64,000 nucleotides of DNA from Desulfobacteraceae bacterium (lineage in GTDB: Bacteria > Desulfobacterota > DSM-4660 > Desulfatiglandales > Desulfatiglandaceae). The position numbers were made by a program, and so were the translations under genes. The notes below the pieces were generated by a model. The model had not been told where the DNA came from. It ran no database searches and saw only the letters and a list, made by a program, of their open reading frames with translations. Within the stretch, counting starts at the first letter, position 1, and each line of letters opens with the position of its first letter. The stretch covers positions 1 to 64,000 of the forward strand of contig JAUWMR010000022.1 of assembly GCA_030613055.1 (NCBI GenBank), read 5' to 3'. This document shows positions 32,517 to 41,285 of this stretch, one piece after another.

Positions 32517-32905
32517 AGCTCATAGGTATGGCCCGGAGCCCACTTGCGGCCGCCATGGTTGGGAAAACAATCGGCCGTGCAATTAATGATCATCAACTTC
32601 CCGTATATATTGAACGTTTCGGTCAGTCCAGGGACGAAATATTTATAACGGCTGCTTCCCTGCGAAAGGAACTAGGAGACAAAGAATTCGAAAAACTGCC
32701 AACAGGTGCCATTGGGCTCTATACCTACTATGAACGACTCGCTCATGGGCTGCGCCAACTCCTGGCAGGCGCCCGTAAGTTTTCACTTGAGCAGACCTCT
32801 CGCGACGATATAACTGCCCTGACTGAAGAGGCTGCCAAAGTCAGCGGTATCCAATATGTGTTAGATGTGGATAAAGACAGGGTTGAGGGGATTCTTAACG
32901 GCTAG
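32513..32905 (+). CDS. FMN-binding glutamate synthase-like protein, copy 2, C-terminal part (frameshifted)
   Basis: 130 residues from an internal ATG that need not be a real start. The true homologous frame begins earlier, at about 32469 (GAAGATCATATTTTC encodes EDHIF as in copy 1). It matches the last 130 residues of copy 1: a region around IERFGQSRDEIF, LPTGAIGLY and a final FSLEQTSRDDITALTEEAAK. The first part equals the region that lacks the [3Fe-4S] cysteines. Whether the cell makes a working protein depends on whether the frameshift at 32462-32465 is real. Confidence 0.8.
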   Translation: MKLIGMARSPLAAAMVGKTIGRAINDHQLPVYIERFGQSRDEIFITAASLRKELGDKEFEKLPTGAIGLYTYYERLAHGLRQLLAGARKFSLEQTSRDDITALTEEAAKVSGIQYVLDVDKDRVEGILNG

Positions 32906-32966
32906 GGGCCGCACGAGAGGTTAAAGTCGCCAAGCTTCCGGAGTATAAGTTTTAATTCAAAACAGA

Positions 32967-32991
32967 AATCCAGGTCCTCTGGGCCTGGATT
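32967..32991. terminator. hairpin between convergent units
   Basis: AATCCAGGTCC, loop TCT, GGGCCTGGATT forms an 11-pair stem with one GT pair, flanked by CTTT on one side and AAA on the other. It lies between the end of the plus-strand redox cluster (32905) and the end of the minus-strand GAF-ANTAR gene (33019), so it could stop transcription from both sides. The T-tracts are short. Confidence 0.6.
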
Positions 32992-33018
32992 CTTTGCAAC
33001 ACAGCTTACAGGAAAGCG

Positions 33019-33729
33019 TCAAAAATCATCTGAAAGCATGATTGCCTCGGCCACATGCAGCATGGATTTGCGGGAGTCCATGCTGCGTTTTTGGATCCAG
33101 CGGTATGCTTGCTCACCGGTCATATTTCGCCGGCGCATAAGGACCTCTTTTGCCCGTTCTACTAACTTTCGTGTTTCCAACTCCTCCTGGATTACCCTGG
33201 TCTTTACCAGGAGTTCCGTATTCAGGATGGCGACTGCTGCCTGGTTGGCCACGGCCGTAATTAGGTTTACCTCTGTTTCGGAAAATTCATGGGGTTCGGC
33301 AGTAAAACAGTTGAGGACCCCGATTACCTTTTCATCCTTTACCTGAAGCGGCACACTGGCCATAGATACCAGGCCAACTTTTCTGGCCATTTCCTTTTCC
33401 TTGAACCGGGGTTCTTTTAAGACATCCCTTACAATAAGTGGTTGGTTATGTGTGGCTACAAAACCCACCACGCCTTCGTACATATTCAGGGAGCGGTCCT
33501 TTACATAGTCAGGATCAATGGTTTGCGTGGCCTTTAGCCGGATCTTGTTCGGGCTTTCATTTTCGTCTATAAGCCATAAAGAACAGATTTCAACACCTGT
33601 CACCTTAGCCGTGACCATCACTATCAGCTTGAGAATATCTTCCAAATATTGATCGGAAGTAATGGCCCTGCTGATGTCGGTAATGGCCTTGATGTATTTG
33701 TCGTATGTTTCGGGAGTACTTTTTTCCAT
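33019..33729 (-). CDS. GAF-ANTAR antitermination regulator
   Basis: 236 residues. Residues about 15-165 form a GAF sensor domain (LKLIVMVTAKVTGVEICSLW; GVVGFVATHNQPLIVRDV; SVPLQVKDEKVIGVLNCF). After a coiled linker (about 165-180), residues 180-236 are an ANTAR RNA-binding domain (ERAKEVLMRRRNMTGEQAYRW, then SRKSMLHVAEAI). ANTAR proteins bind paired hexaloop hairpins in mRNA leaders and prevent termination, mostly at nitrogen genes. A matching leader lies at 26137-26220. The ATG overlaps the methyltransferase stop as TAATG, so it is translationally coupled to that gene. The GAF ligand is unknown. Confidence 0.92.
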   Translation of the reverse strand: MEKSTPETYDKYIKAITDISRAITSDQYLEDILKLIVMVTAKVTGVEICSLWLIDENESPNKIRLKATQTIDPDYVKDRSLNMYEGVVGFVATHNQPLIVRDVLKEPRFKEKEMARKVGLVSMASVPLQVKDEKVIGVLNCFTAEPHEFSETEVNLITAVANQAAVAILNTELLVKTRVIQEELETRKLVERAKEVLMRRRNMTGEQAYRWIQKRSMDSRKSMLHVAEAIMLSDDF

Positions 33730-36221
33730 TAGAACAACAATCCCTGAATATTTAAAGGAGTCGATTTTTTTTGTGGCATGGCTTTTTTATCTAACAAACT
33801 GTAAATATCTATTCTTGCCTTTTGTTTTGTGTATGCAATTCTGAGGGTATCAAAATATATCAGTTTCCAGTTTTCATTCTCAAAATGATCTTTAAAGAGC
33901 GGAGAGGTCATTTTGGTTTTGAGCTGACCTTCCCGTTCCTCCGGCAAGACCATAAATTTATCAACTTTCTCATCTACATTCGATCCCCGCATCAAGGCGC
34001 TGGTCATGGCGGTGGTTGACTCCACTTCAAAGATGGCCTTAATCTCTCTATCCTTGATCCATATAAGGTCAATATTCTCAATCACCTTCTGGTTCGTTGC
34101 ATTGACGACCTTCAATTGTTTAACCGTTATATACTCTTTAAGGGTCTTCCCCTTTGACACGACTCCACTATCTGTTTCATGCTGTTCCCTTTTGCCGATC
34201 CAGATATCATACCCCTTTTTCTTTCCGACAAGGGCTAAGATTGCAATAATTTCACTGTGCTGGTCGACACGTTGATGTATCTCAGGTTTTAAAAGCCAGT
34301 ATCCCCCGGAAACCGGCCTTGCATAGATACCAAGGGCATCCTTGATACTCGTGCTGTCAGATGTGAGGGAGTTGGGAAACGCCGTGCTTACGGCATCCCA
34401 CATCTCGGTAAACGTCACCCTGCCCGCCTGAAGGAGCTTTCTGTAGACCGTCTGTTCCACCCTTTCTGTCAATGGTATTTCATTAAGCCTGGGCACAATG
34501 GATGTGTCCTTAAACCACCAGAGCTTGCCCTCTGCTTTGCCCACCTTTACCGGAAGTAAGACAAATTCTTTGTTGAGGTGTTTTTTAAGCACTGTATTTA
34601 TGTCAAGCCCGGTATGGAGACTTCCGAAAAAGCCATGTTTTGCGAGCACAGGGTCTATGTAGTTGATAATAATTGTGTACGGCGTGGGCTCGGCCCTCTC
34701 TGCAAGGAGGCCAATGGTTGTTTCAACTACAATGTTTTCAAATCTGACCTCATCAATCTCATCAGGCCGGCCTGCGGCATCCTGCATGGGCGGCCTTCTA
34801 AACCTGAGGTAAAAGTCTCCCTGGGCCGACCCAAAAGGTTGCAGTAAAGACTTTGCAGAAGGCCTTGCAAGCTCCTGGTGGTGTATTTTTTGAAATTCAA
34901 AACCGGCAAATACCCCAGCCCTGATTGTGGCATTACGAACCTTGAATGTAGGGTTATGGAAAGTAAGGGTCAGATAATGTTCAGGCCTTAGGACTTTAAA
35001 CATTCTTTGAAAGCTGCTTGAGAGAAGGGCATAATATGAACCGAAGTCTTTATGCTGGCGTTCATTCCTGACAATCTCATTTGCCAAAATCTTCTTTATA
35101 TAATTACTGTTCATCCTGAGCCACGAGACCCACATATAGGAAAGCTCGCCGAACTGAATCGAGGCATCGTATGGTGGGTCTGTGAATATATAATCAACCG
35201 CCCCTTCCGGTATCTTTTGCATCAGGTCGAGACAGGAACCATTGTAGATATATACATCTGCTTCTCCTGAAAGGACTTGATTAAAAGAAGACGCGATCCT
35301 GACATCCTTAAAAACCTTGTTTGACTCGGCCTTTGCCTTTATAAGTCCCTGATGACCATTAATGGCTCTATCAAATTTCCGCCAGACATTTTGTTCCATA
35401 AAAGGACCTGACGGATACCAATAGCTATGCTGTACCCATGCAGAACTATATGGTGTAAAATGACCAGCTTCAGAAATGGGGTTCATCCTCGAATATAAAT
35501 GATTCATTGAAGAAAACCCAATTTTTAAGAAATCCCTCAAATCCCTTTTTGGTTCTTCTTCTATAGCCTCCATGAGCCATGCAAGGGCCTGAAGGTTTCT
35601 CTTGGTGAAGAGTTCGTCGACGGATTCGTATTTCTCTTTCTTAATAAATGGCCTTCCGTCTGGGTAATAGAGGGGATTTGTAGGATACCATTCCTTAATC
35701 CTTCTTTTTTCAATCTTTTTAAGGAGGTCTTTATCATATCCGGAAGGTTTGCAGTCTTTTTCCTGCCTGTCCCCGCAGTGTGGACATGATTGATAGCGGA
35801 TTTCAAAACACTCTTCTCCTTTCCATATTGCGCAATCAAAAACAATCTCTTTACGGCACTTCCGGCATTTAGTCAGATAAAGGTCCTCAATCTTTCTCTT
35901 TACCTTTTCTTTCACCAGGGTAAATGCTTCATAGAGAAGGATTTCATTAACCGGCTTAATAGTAAGACGTGTGATCTCGGTGGCAATGGGAACCAGGTCG
36001 CAGACAATGGCCCGCCTTCCATTTTTTAATGCCTCCATTGCGGTAATGCCGCTACCTGCAAAAGGGTCAAAGACAATCCCGCCCTCAGGACAATACGTCT
36101 TGATATATTCCCCCACCACGTTCCATGTCTTCCTTGACCAGTACTTGTGCCAGACATACATGGAGGTATGGGCAAGCGGGGGGACCTGGCGGTTCAGGTG
36201 GCTCCCTTGTTCCTTTCCCAT
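33729..36221 (-). CDS. DNA methyltransferase with zinc-finger and possible C-terminal nuclease-like domain
   Basis: 830 residues from the ATG at 36221 with a GAGG site; a TTG at 36269 lies further up without one. SAM motif I is VFDPFAGSGITAMEAL near 51-66, then comes a CxxC...CxxC zinc-binding insert near 115-150, then catalytic DPPY near 345. The order motif I, target region, DPPY is that of alpha-class N6-adenine/N4-cytosine methyltransferases. The C-terminal 130 residues contain IDLIWIKDREIKAIFEVES, which fits the D...ExE core of PD-(D/E)XK-like nuclease folds; that call is tentative. It lies between a RadC-type HhH protein (34-base gap) and the coupled GAF-ANTAR gene. Confidence 0.85.
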   Translation of the reverse strand: MGKEQGSHLNRQVPPLAHTSMYVWHKYWSRKTWNVVGEYIKTYCPEGGIVFDPFAGSGITAMEALKNGRRAIVCDLVPIATEITRLTIKPVNEILLYEAFTLVKEKVKRKIEDLYLTKCRKCRKEIVFDCAIWKGEECFEIRYQSCPHCGDRQEKDCKPSGYDKDLLKKIEKRRIKEWYPTNPLYYPDGRPFIKKEKYESVDELFTKRNLQALAWLMEAIEEEPKRDLRDFLKIGFSSMNHLYSRMNPISEAGHFTPYSSAWVQHSYWYPSGPFMEQNVWRKFDRAINGHQGLIKAKAESNKVFKDVRIASSFNQVLSGEADVYIYNGSCLDLMQKIPEGAVDYIFTDPPYDASIQFGELSYMWVSWLRMNSNYIKKILANEIVRNERQHKDFGSYYALLSSSFQRMFKVLRPEHYLTLTFHNPTFKVRNATIRAGVFAGFEFQKIHHQELARPSAKSLLQPFGSAQGDFYLRFRRPPMQDAAGRPDEIDEVRFENIVVETTIGLLAERAEPTPYTIIINYIDPVLAKHGFFGSLHTGLDINTVLKKHLNKEFVLLPVKVGKAEGKLWWFKDTSIVPRLNEIPLTERVEQTVYRKLLQAGRVTFTEMWDAVSTAFPNSLTSDSTSIKDALGIYARPVSGGYWLLKPEIHQRVDQHSEIIAILALVGKKKGYDIWIGKREQHETDSGVVSKGKTLKEYITVKQLKVVNATNQKVIENIDLIWIKDREIKAIFEVESTTAMTSALMRGSNVDEKVDKFMVLPEEREGQLKTKMTSPLFKDHFENENWKLIYFDTLRIAYTKQKARIDIYSLLDKKAMPQKKSTPLNIQGLLF

Positions 36222-36255
36222 TGCGGAAACCTCAGATTTTCTTTTGGTTTTTAAC

Positions 36256-36819
36256 CTATTCCTTTTCAAGTGCCCTCACAATCCTGCATGCCACCTCAAG
36301 TGAAGCGGCAATTCTGACCACCCTGACGTCACCTAATCCATCAATCATTGCCATCTTATAGAGTTTTTGCCCCATCAAACCGCTTATGGAGCCAAATTTG
36401 TCCAATAACTCTTTTGAAAGGTCTTTTGCCGTCTTTTTTTTGTGCCTGCCCCCGATAAGAACGGCTATGACATCCACATCGGATAGTTCCGGTAATCCAA
36501 GTTTTATAAGCCTCCTGTTAGGGATTTTCCATTTATTTTTATCGAAAATCCTCTTTACCATTTCAAACGAAGCCGAAATCCTCGCAATCTTGCCGTCCTT
36601 GAGACCCTTGATAATTGAGAGATCTGAGGACGTTTTACCCAATAGCCCGGCTATCGAATAGTACTTAAACAGCAATGCTTTTGCAATAGCCTGTGCGCTC
36701 ACCCCTTTATACCCGCTGCCGATCAGGATGGCGAGGAGTTCTTCATCTTTCAGTGACATTGGGCCAAGCTCAATGAGTTTGCCACCCGGGTGATCCCATT
36801 CCGGCCTGGATTCTTCCAT
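36256..36819 (-). CDS. tandem RadC-type helix-hairpin-helix protein lacking the MPN domain
   Basis: 187 residues made of two copies of the N-terminal UPF0758/RadC helical DNA-binding module. They are GPMSLKDEELLAILIGSGYKG with GLLGKTSSDLSIIKGLKDGK at about 19-75, and GLPELSDVDVIAVLIGGRHKK with GLMGQKLYKMAMIDGLGDVR at about 107-175. RadC proper has one such module followed by a JAB/MPN metalloprotease-like domain, which is absent here. The start ATG 36819 has a GGAAGAAG site. It heads the operon with the DNA methyltransferase, so a DNA-recognition role for that enzyme is a reasonable guess. I do not know a described counterpart. Confidence 0.75.
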   Translation of the reverse strand: MEESRPEWDHPGGKLIELGPMSLKDEELLAILIGSGYKGVSAQAIAKALLFKYYSIAGLLGKTSSDLSIIKGLKDGKIARISASFEMVKRIFDKNKWKIPNRRLIKLGLPELSDVDVIAVLIGGRHKKKTAKDLSKELLDKFGSISGLMGQKLYKMAMIDGLGDVRVVRIAASLEVACRIVRALEKE

Positions 36820-36936
36820 AGACTTCTTCCTTTTTTGAAGGAAATGAATTCGTTTCAGTCCAAAGTAGAATAGGACAAAAGCTCTTGTGTGTCAAGAAAT
36901 CAGTCATCACAAGATATGGTATTAGACTTTTTATAT

Positions 36937-36961
36937 TTGTGGTTTCGTAAAAGTCGGATTC
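36937..36961. repeat. left end of the MITE-like element (solo)
   Basis: ATTTGTGGTTTCGTAAAAGTC resembles the left end (AAATTTGACAGACTCGTAAAAAGTC) of the element at 52532-52678. No right end follows. It is in the 228-base spacer between mpl and the radC-like gene, where a 90-codon frame (36770-37042) has no family resemblance and is rejected. Confidence 0.4.
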
Positions 36962-37047
36962 GGTGAGTGTGTTATTTGAATCCTGCCAGAAGCGGGATTT
37001 GGGCCGGTATGGGTTTGAAACGTTGGGACAAAGTGGAAGCACATTGG

Positions 37048-38475
37048 TTATAGACGTTCCAGCAGTCTGCGGGGCAGGTTATCGAATACGCCATTTGACA
37101 TGATCAGGATTACATCTTGCGTCCGTACTTCTGCAAGCATTGCCTTCAACATCTTGTCTGTATCCGGAAAGTAAAATGCGTCAAGGTCTCTGCTTTTAAG
37201 GTCACTCACCAGGCGTTGGGAGGAAAAACGTTCTGATTGTGGAATTTTTTCCATCATAGGGGGTTCGGGGATCATGACGAGGTCCGCGTTATCAAATGAT
37301 GAGGCATACCGCGCCTGAAACACGTTTCGCCTGCTGGAATTGGATCTGGGTTCGAATGCTGTGATCAGGCGACGGTCGCCGTATTTTTCCTTGACAGCCT
37401 TGATGGTTTCTTTTACAGCGGTCGGGTGATGGGCAAAATCATCCAAGATGAGAATGCCTCGCTTCTCTCCAATGATTTCCTGCCTTCGTCTGATACCTTC
37501 AAAGGTTTTAACCGCCTCTGAGAGGGTAGGGGGCTCTATCCCCAATGAATCGGCCAAAACAATTGCGGACAGGAGATTGGATATGTTGTGACGGCCATAT
37601 ATAGGTGTTGAAAGGCCCGTGTATTCTATCCCTTGCTTGATAATCCTGACTGCCGTATGGTTTTTTTTAACCGATATGTCCACTGCCTGCCAGTGTGCAT
37701 TATTGGATAAGGCATAGGTGACTACCTGGCATTTTGCACTCTTGACTTCATTTGCGACTATTTTGTCATCCGCATTAGCAATGAGCATACCATCTACCGG
37801 GATGAGGTCTATCAGGCTTCTGAAACTTTTTATGACATGGTCGAGGTCCTGGTATATGTCGGCATGATCAAATTCTATGCTTGTCAGGATCGCGATCAGG
37901 GGGGCATAGTGTAAAAATTTTGGTCCCTTATCAAAAAAGGCCGTATCGTACTCGTCTCCTTCTATTACAAAGTAATTGCCGCGCCCCAGTTTGAAGTTTT
38001 TCCGGAAGTTTCTGGGTATCCCGCCGATCATGAAACCCGGGTCCATGCCTGCCTTTTCCAAGATCCAGGCAATTAGGGCGGACGTGGTTGTTTTACCGTG
38101 AGTGCCGCTGATTACAATGGAATGTTTTCCTTTCAGGGCGAAATATTTAAGGGCCTGTGGAAAGGAGAGATAGTGGAGCTTCTTATGCGAAAGCTCAACA
38201 GCTTCGGGATTGTCTTTTGTGATTACGTTCCCCACAATTACCAGGTCCGGGTTGGGTTCAAGGTTTTGGGGACCGTAGCCTTCGATAACAGGGATGGACA
38301 GTGCTTCAAGAAACTGGCTCATGGGCGGATAGACATTTGCATCCGAACCGGTTACCAGATATCCTTTTTCTTTTAGCATACCGGCAAGAGAGGCCATCCC
38401 TGTTCCGCAGATTCCCATCAGGTGGACGTGATGTAATCTGGCCGGAAGCCGGTTGAGATCTGTGGAAAGGGCCAT
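37048..38475 (-). CDS. mpl: UDP-MurNAc:L-Ala-gamma-D-Glu-meso-DAP ligase (Mpl)
   Basis: 475 residues. It has Mur-ligase architecture: N-terminal UDP-binding motif HLMGICGTGMASLAGMLK near 18-35, ATP P-loop VISGTHGKTTTSALI near 120-134, and a central domain with GRHNISNLLSAIV near 300 and a C-terminal domain with DDFAHHPTAVKETI near 345. The IGGIPRNF region and overall length point to Mpl, which re-attaches recycled murein tripeptide to UDP-MurNAc, and not MurC. The next coding region upstream is a divergent rpmB 321 bases away, so mpl probably has its own promoter. Confidence 0.92.
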   Translation of the reverse strand: MALSTDLNRLPARLHHVHLMGICGTGMASLAGMLKEKGYLVTGSDANVYPPMSQFLEALSIPVIEGYGPQNLEPNPDLVIVGNVITKDNPEAVELSHKKLHYLSFPQALKYFALKGKHSIVISGTHGKTTTSALIAWILEKAGMDPGFMIGGIPRNFRKNFKLGRGNYFVIEGDEYDTAFFDKGPKFLHYAPLIAILTSIEFDHADIYQDLDHVIKSFRSLIDLIPVDGMLIANADDKIVANEVKSAKCQVVTYALSNNAHWQAVDISVKKNHTAVRIIKQGIEYTGLSTPIYGRHNISNLLSAIVLADSLGIEPPTLSEAVKTFEGIRRRQEIIGEKRGILILDDFAHHPTAVKETIKAVKEKYGDRRLITAFEPRSNSSRRNVFQARYASSFDNADLVMIPEPPMMEKIPQSERFSSQRLVSDLKSRDLDAFYFPDTDKMLKAMLAEVRTQDVILIMSNGVFDNLPRRLLERL

Positions 38476-38796
38476 TATGTTTTCCGGTGACGCTTGCGTT
38501 TGAATGGAAATGCCTCCTTTCCGGGATACTGCTAAGTAAAGTATCCAGGCCCATCGAAGATCCCGCTATGCGGGGAAGGACATGGTTTTAAAATCGAAAT
38601 AAATAAGGTTGATTACCACGTTAGCGATAACATGGCAAAAAGAACTTGCAATTTTTTTCTGGTTTGTATAATTTACAAACTTTTGGTTTTTATGTTACAC
38701 AGATAAACATGCCGGAGGCTGAAAGACGCTGATGCATATCTTTTTTTGTCCGTGCTGTCGTCTGTGAATATGTTTGATTTCAAAGGAGACTCCAAA

Positions 38797-38985
38797 ATGT
38801 CCAGGGTATGTGAAATCTGCGGCAAAAGACCTGTGGTCGGATATAAGGTCAGTCATGCTCACAACAAAACCAAGAAGCGGTGGTATCCAAACCTTCAGCA
38901 TGTAAGATGCGTTCAAAACGGTCAGGTAAAAAGGATAAGGGCCTGTACGAGCTGTATTAGATCCGGTCGAGTAGTGAAGCCCTAA
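38797..38985 (+). CDS. rpmB: 50S ribosomal protein L28
   Basis: 62 residues from the ATG at 38797, with an AAAGGAG site. A frame opening upstream at 38746 is not needed. It is the zinc-binding form: CEICGKRP at residues 4-11 and CTSCIRSG at about 50-57 give two CxxC pairs. [17 protein letters not shown] is the classic L28 core. It is encoded alone, as usual for zinc-type L28. Confidence 0.95.
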   Translation: MSRVCEICGKRPVVGYKVSHAHNKTKKRWYPNLQHVRCVQNGQVKRIRACTSCIRSGRVVKP

Positions 38986-39143
38986 TGTTTTAGTGACGCT
39001 TTGCCTCAAAAAGATGTTCCCTCGGGTGTCCACACACTGATCGACAAAAATTGATGCTTGTGATGTTGAATACTGGATATTTGATTTTCGAATTTTTTAC
39101 GGGACCATCAATTGTCAATCGTCAATCGAAAATCATCAATCGT

Positions 39144-41285
39144 TTAGAGCCTTTCTACAATCAAAACGTTTTTCACCTTTTTTAGGGCCACAATAATATC
39201 CTGAAGCTGTTTGCTATTTTGCACCTCAATAGTAAAAAGGGAGATACCTTTGCTATCCGTGGTTGTTTTGACATCGGCCTCGATAATATTAGCGTTTTTT
39301 TGTGTTATTATGGAACTCACGTCCGCTAAGATGCCCTTTCTTTCCTCACTTGTGACTCTCAATCTTGCAACGTAGATATCGTCTTTTGATGTTTCCCACG
39401 ATACCTCAACCAATCTGTCGGGTTCGCTCTTAACGACATGCGAGCAATTTTTGTGGTGGATTGTAATACCACGGCCCCGGGTAATAAACCCGATCACAGG
39501 ATCACCAGGGATAGGGTGGCAGCAGTTGGCAAAACGGACAAGCATGTCACTTACGCCCTTGACCTTGATGCCATGGTCCAATCTTCGCCGTTTTATACGG
39601 TCAACCATTTTGGTAACAATGCCGGCAGGTTTTTCCTCTTTGATCCCCAGCTTAGGTTTTAAGCGACCGATTATCTGTTTTGGTGAAATCTTGCCAAGAC
39701 CGATCTGGGCGAGCAGATCCTCTACCGAATGAAATGAGAGTTCGCCGGCAATGGCAGAGAGCTGTTCACTTTTGAGGATATTGGTAAGGTTCAGGTGCTG
39801 CCGCGCAAGGGCCTTTTCCAGCAGGCTTTTGCCTAAGTTAATCCCTTCGTCTTTTTCCTGCCTGTTTATCCAGCTTCTGATTTTAGTCTTTGCCCTGGGT
39901 GTTTTTACAAATTCCAGCCAGTCCTTGCTCGGATGCTGCTTTGGTGAAGTGATAATCTCCACGATATATCCGTTTTTTAACTGGGACCTTAAGGGAACCA
40001 TTTTTCCATTGACCCTGGCCCCCATGCATTTTTCCCCCACCTCGGAGTGGATGCTGTAAGCATAATCAATCATGGTTGACCCCTTGGGAAACGCCTTTAC
40101 TTCTCCTATAGGTGTGAATACGTAGACCTCGTCAGGGAAAAGGTCCATCCTGACGGTTTCTAAAAACTCAACAGGGTCTTTGAGGCTCTTTTGCCATTCC
40201 AAGAGCTGGCGGAGCCAGGCAAACTGCTTATCATCGGTCTTACTGGCGAACGGTCCCTCCTTATACTTCCAGTGAGCGGCAATGCCCTCTTCTGCAACCC
40301 TGTCCATTTCCCATGTCCTGATCTGAACCTCCATTCTCTGTCCTAATGGGCCGATTACGGAAGTATGAAGTGATTGATACATATTTACCTTTGGAACGGA
40401 GACATAGTCCTTAAACCTGCCCTGAACCGGTTTGAACATGGAATGTATGTGCCCAAGTACTTCATAGCATTCCTTTATTGAGTTCACGATGACCCGGAAT
40501 GCCAGGATATCATATACCTGGTTGACCGTGAGGTTTTGATCTGACATCTTTTTGTAGATACTGTAAAAGTGCTTGTCTCTGACCTTTATGCTGGCCTTGA
40601 TATTAAATTCGGCAAGTTTTTCAAAAAGCAGTTCTTTCATTTCCCTGAGGAATTTTTCTCTTTCGCCCTTCTTCTGAGCAACCTCATTTCTTATCTTTTC
40701 GTAAATTTCCGGTTCGAGATAATACAGGGAGAGGTCTTCCAGGCTGGATTTGATCCAGTTGATGCCCATTCTGCCGGCTAATGGTGCGTATATATCAAGG
40801 GTCTCTGCGGCAATATATCTCTGCTTTTCTGGCCGTTGGTATCCTAATGTCCTCATATTATGCAGTCGGTCGGCCAATTTAACCAGGATCACGCGAATAT
40901 CTGAAGACATTGCAAGGATCATCTTCCGGATATTTTCGGCCTGTTGTTGTTTACGGCTGGAGAACTGCATCTTGCTGATTTTTGTGACCCCACCAACAAT
41001 ATTGGCCGTTTCCTCACCGAACAGACGTCTTATTTCCTCCAGTTCAACATCAGTATCTTCGATCGTATCATGAAGGAGCCCTGCCACAACGCAGATGACG
41101 TCCATCTTCATTTGGGTGAGGATATACGCCGCCTCAAGGAGGTGAGAAAGGTAGGGTTCACCTGAAAGGCGAATTTGCCCCTGGTGAACCTTTGCCGAAT
41201 AGACATAGGCCTTTTCAACCAGTTCTATATTGGCCTTCGGGTGATATGTGAGAATCTGTGAGGTGATATCATTTAAGCGAATCAT
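39144..41285 (-). CDS. bifunctional (p)ppGpp synthetase/hydrolase (RelA/SpoT)
   Basis: 713 residues from the ATG at 41285; the frame is open further up but homologues start near [12 protein letters not shown]. Domains in order: HD hydrolase (about 35-180, with HDTIEDTD near 77-84 intact), RelA_SpoT synthetase (about 225-345, [11 protein letters not shown]), TGS (about 385-445, [18 protein letters not shown]), a C-terminal Zn/helical region with CCHPIPGDP, and ACT (about 640-713). An intact HD motif predicts both synthesis and hydrolysis. It overlaps the end of proS by 17 bases, so the two are coupled. Confidence 0.95.
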   Translation of the reverse strand: MIRLNDITSQILTYHPKANIELVEKAYVYSAKVHQGQIRLSGEPYLSHLLEAAYILTQMKMDVICVVAGLLHDTIEDTDVELEEIRRLFGEETANIVGGVTKISKMQFSSRKQQQAENIRKMILAMSSDIRVILVKLADRLHNMRTLGYQRPEKQRYIAAETLDIYAPLAGRMGINWIKSSLEDLSLYYLEPEIYEKIRNEVAQKKGEREKFLREMKELLFEKLAEFNIKASIKVRDKHFYSIYKKMSDQNLTVNQVYDILAFRVIVNSIKECYEVLGHIHSMFKPVQGRFKDYVSVPKVNMYQSLHTSVIGPLGQRMEVQIRTWEMDRVAEEGIAAHWKYKEGPFASKTDDKQFAWLRQLLEWQKSLKDPVEFLETVRMDLFPDEVYVFTPIGEVKAFPKGSTMIDYAYSIHSEVGEKCMGARVNGKMVPLRSQLKNGYIVEIITSPKQHPSKDWLEFVKTPRAKTKIRSWINRQEKDEGINLGKSLLEKALARQHLNLTNILKSEQLSAIAGELSFHSVEDLLAQIGLGKISPKQIIGRLKPKLGIKEEKPAGIVTKMVDRIKRRRLDHGIKVKGVSDMLVRFANCCHPIPGDPVIGFITRGRGITIHHKNCSHVVKSEPDRLVEVSWETSKDDIYVARLRVTSEERKGILADVSSIITQKNANIIEADVKTTTDSKGISLFTIEVQNSKQLQDIIVALKKVKNVLIVERL

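Noticed and set aside
36770-37042. 90-codon minus-strand frame between mpl and the radC-like gene
   Set aside because: It overlaps the start of the radC-like gene, contains a degraded repeat end and has no recognisable domain.
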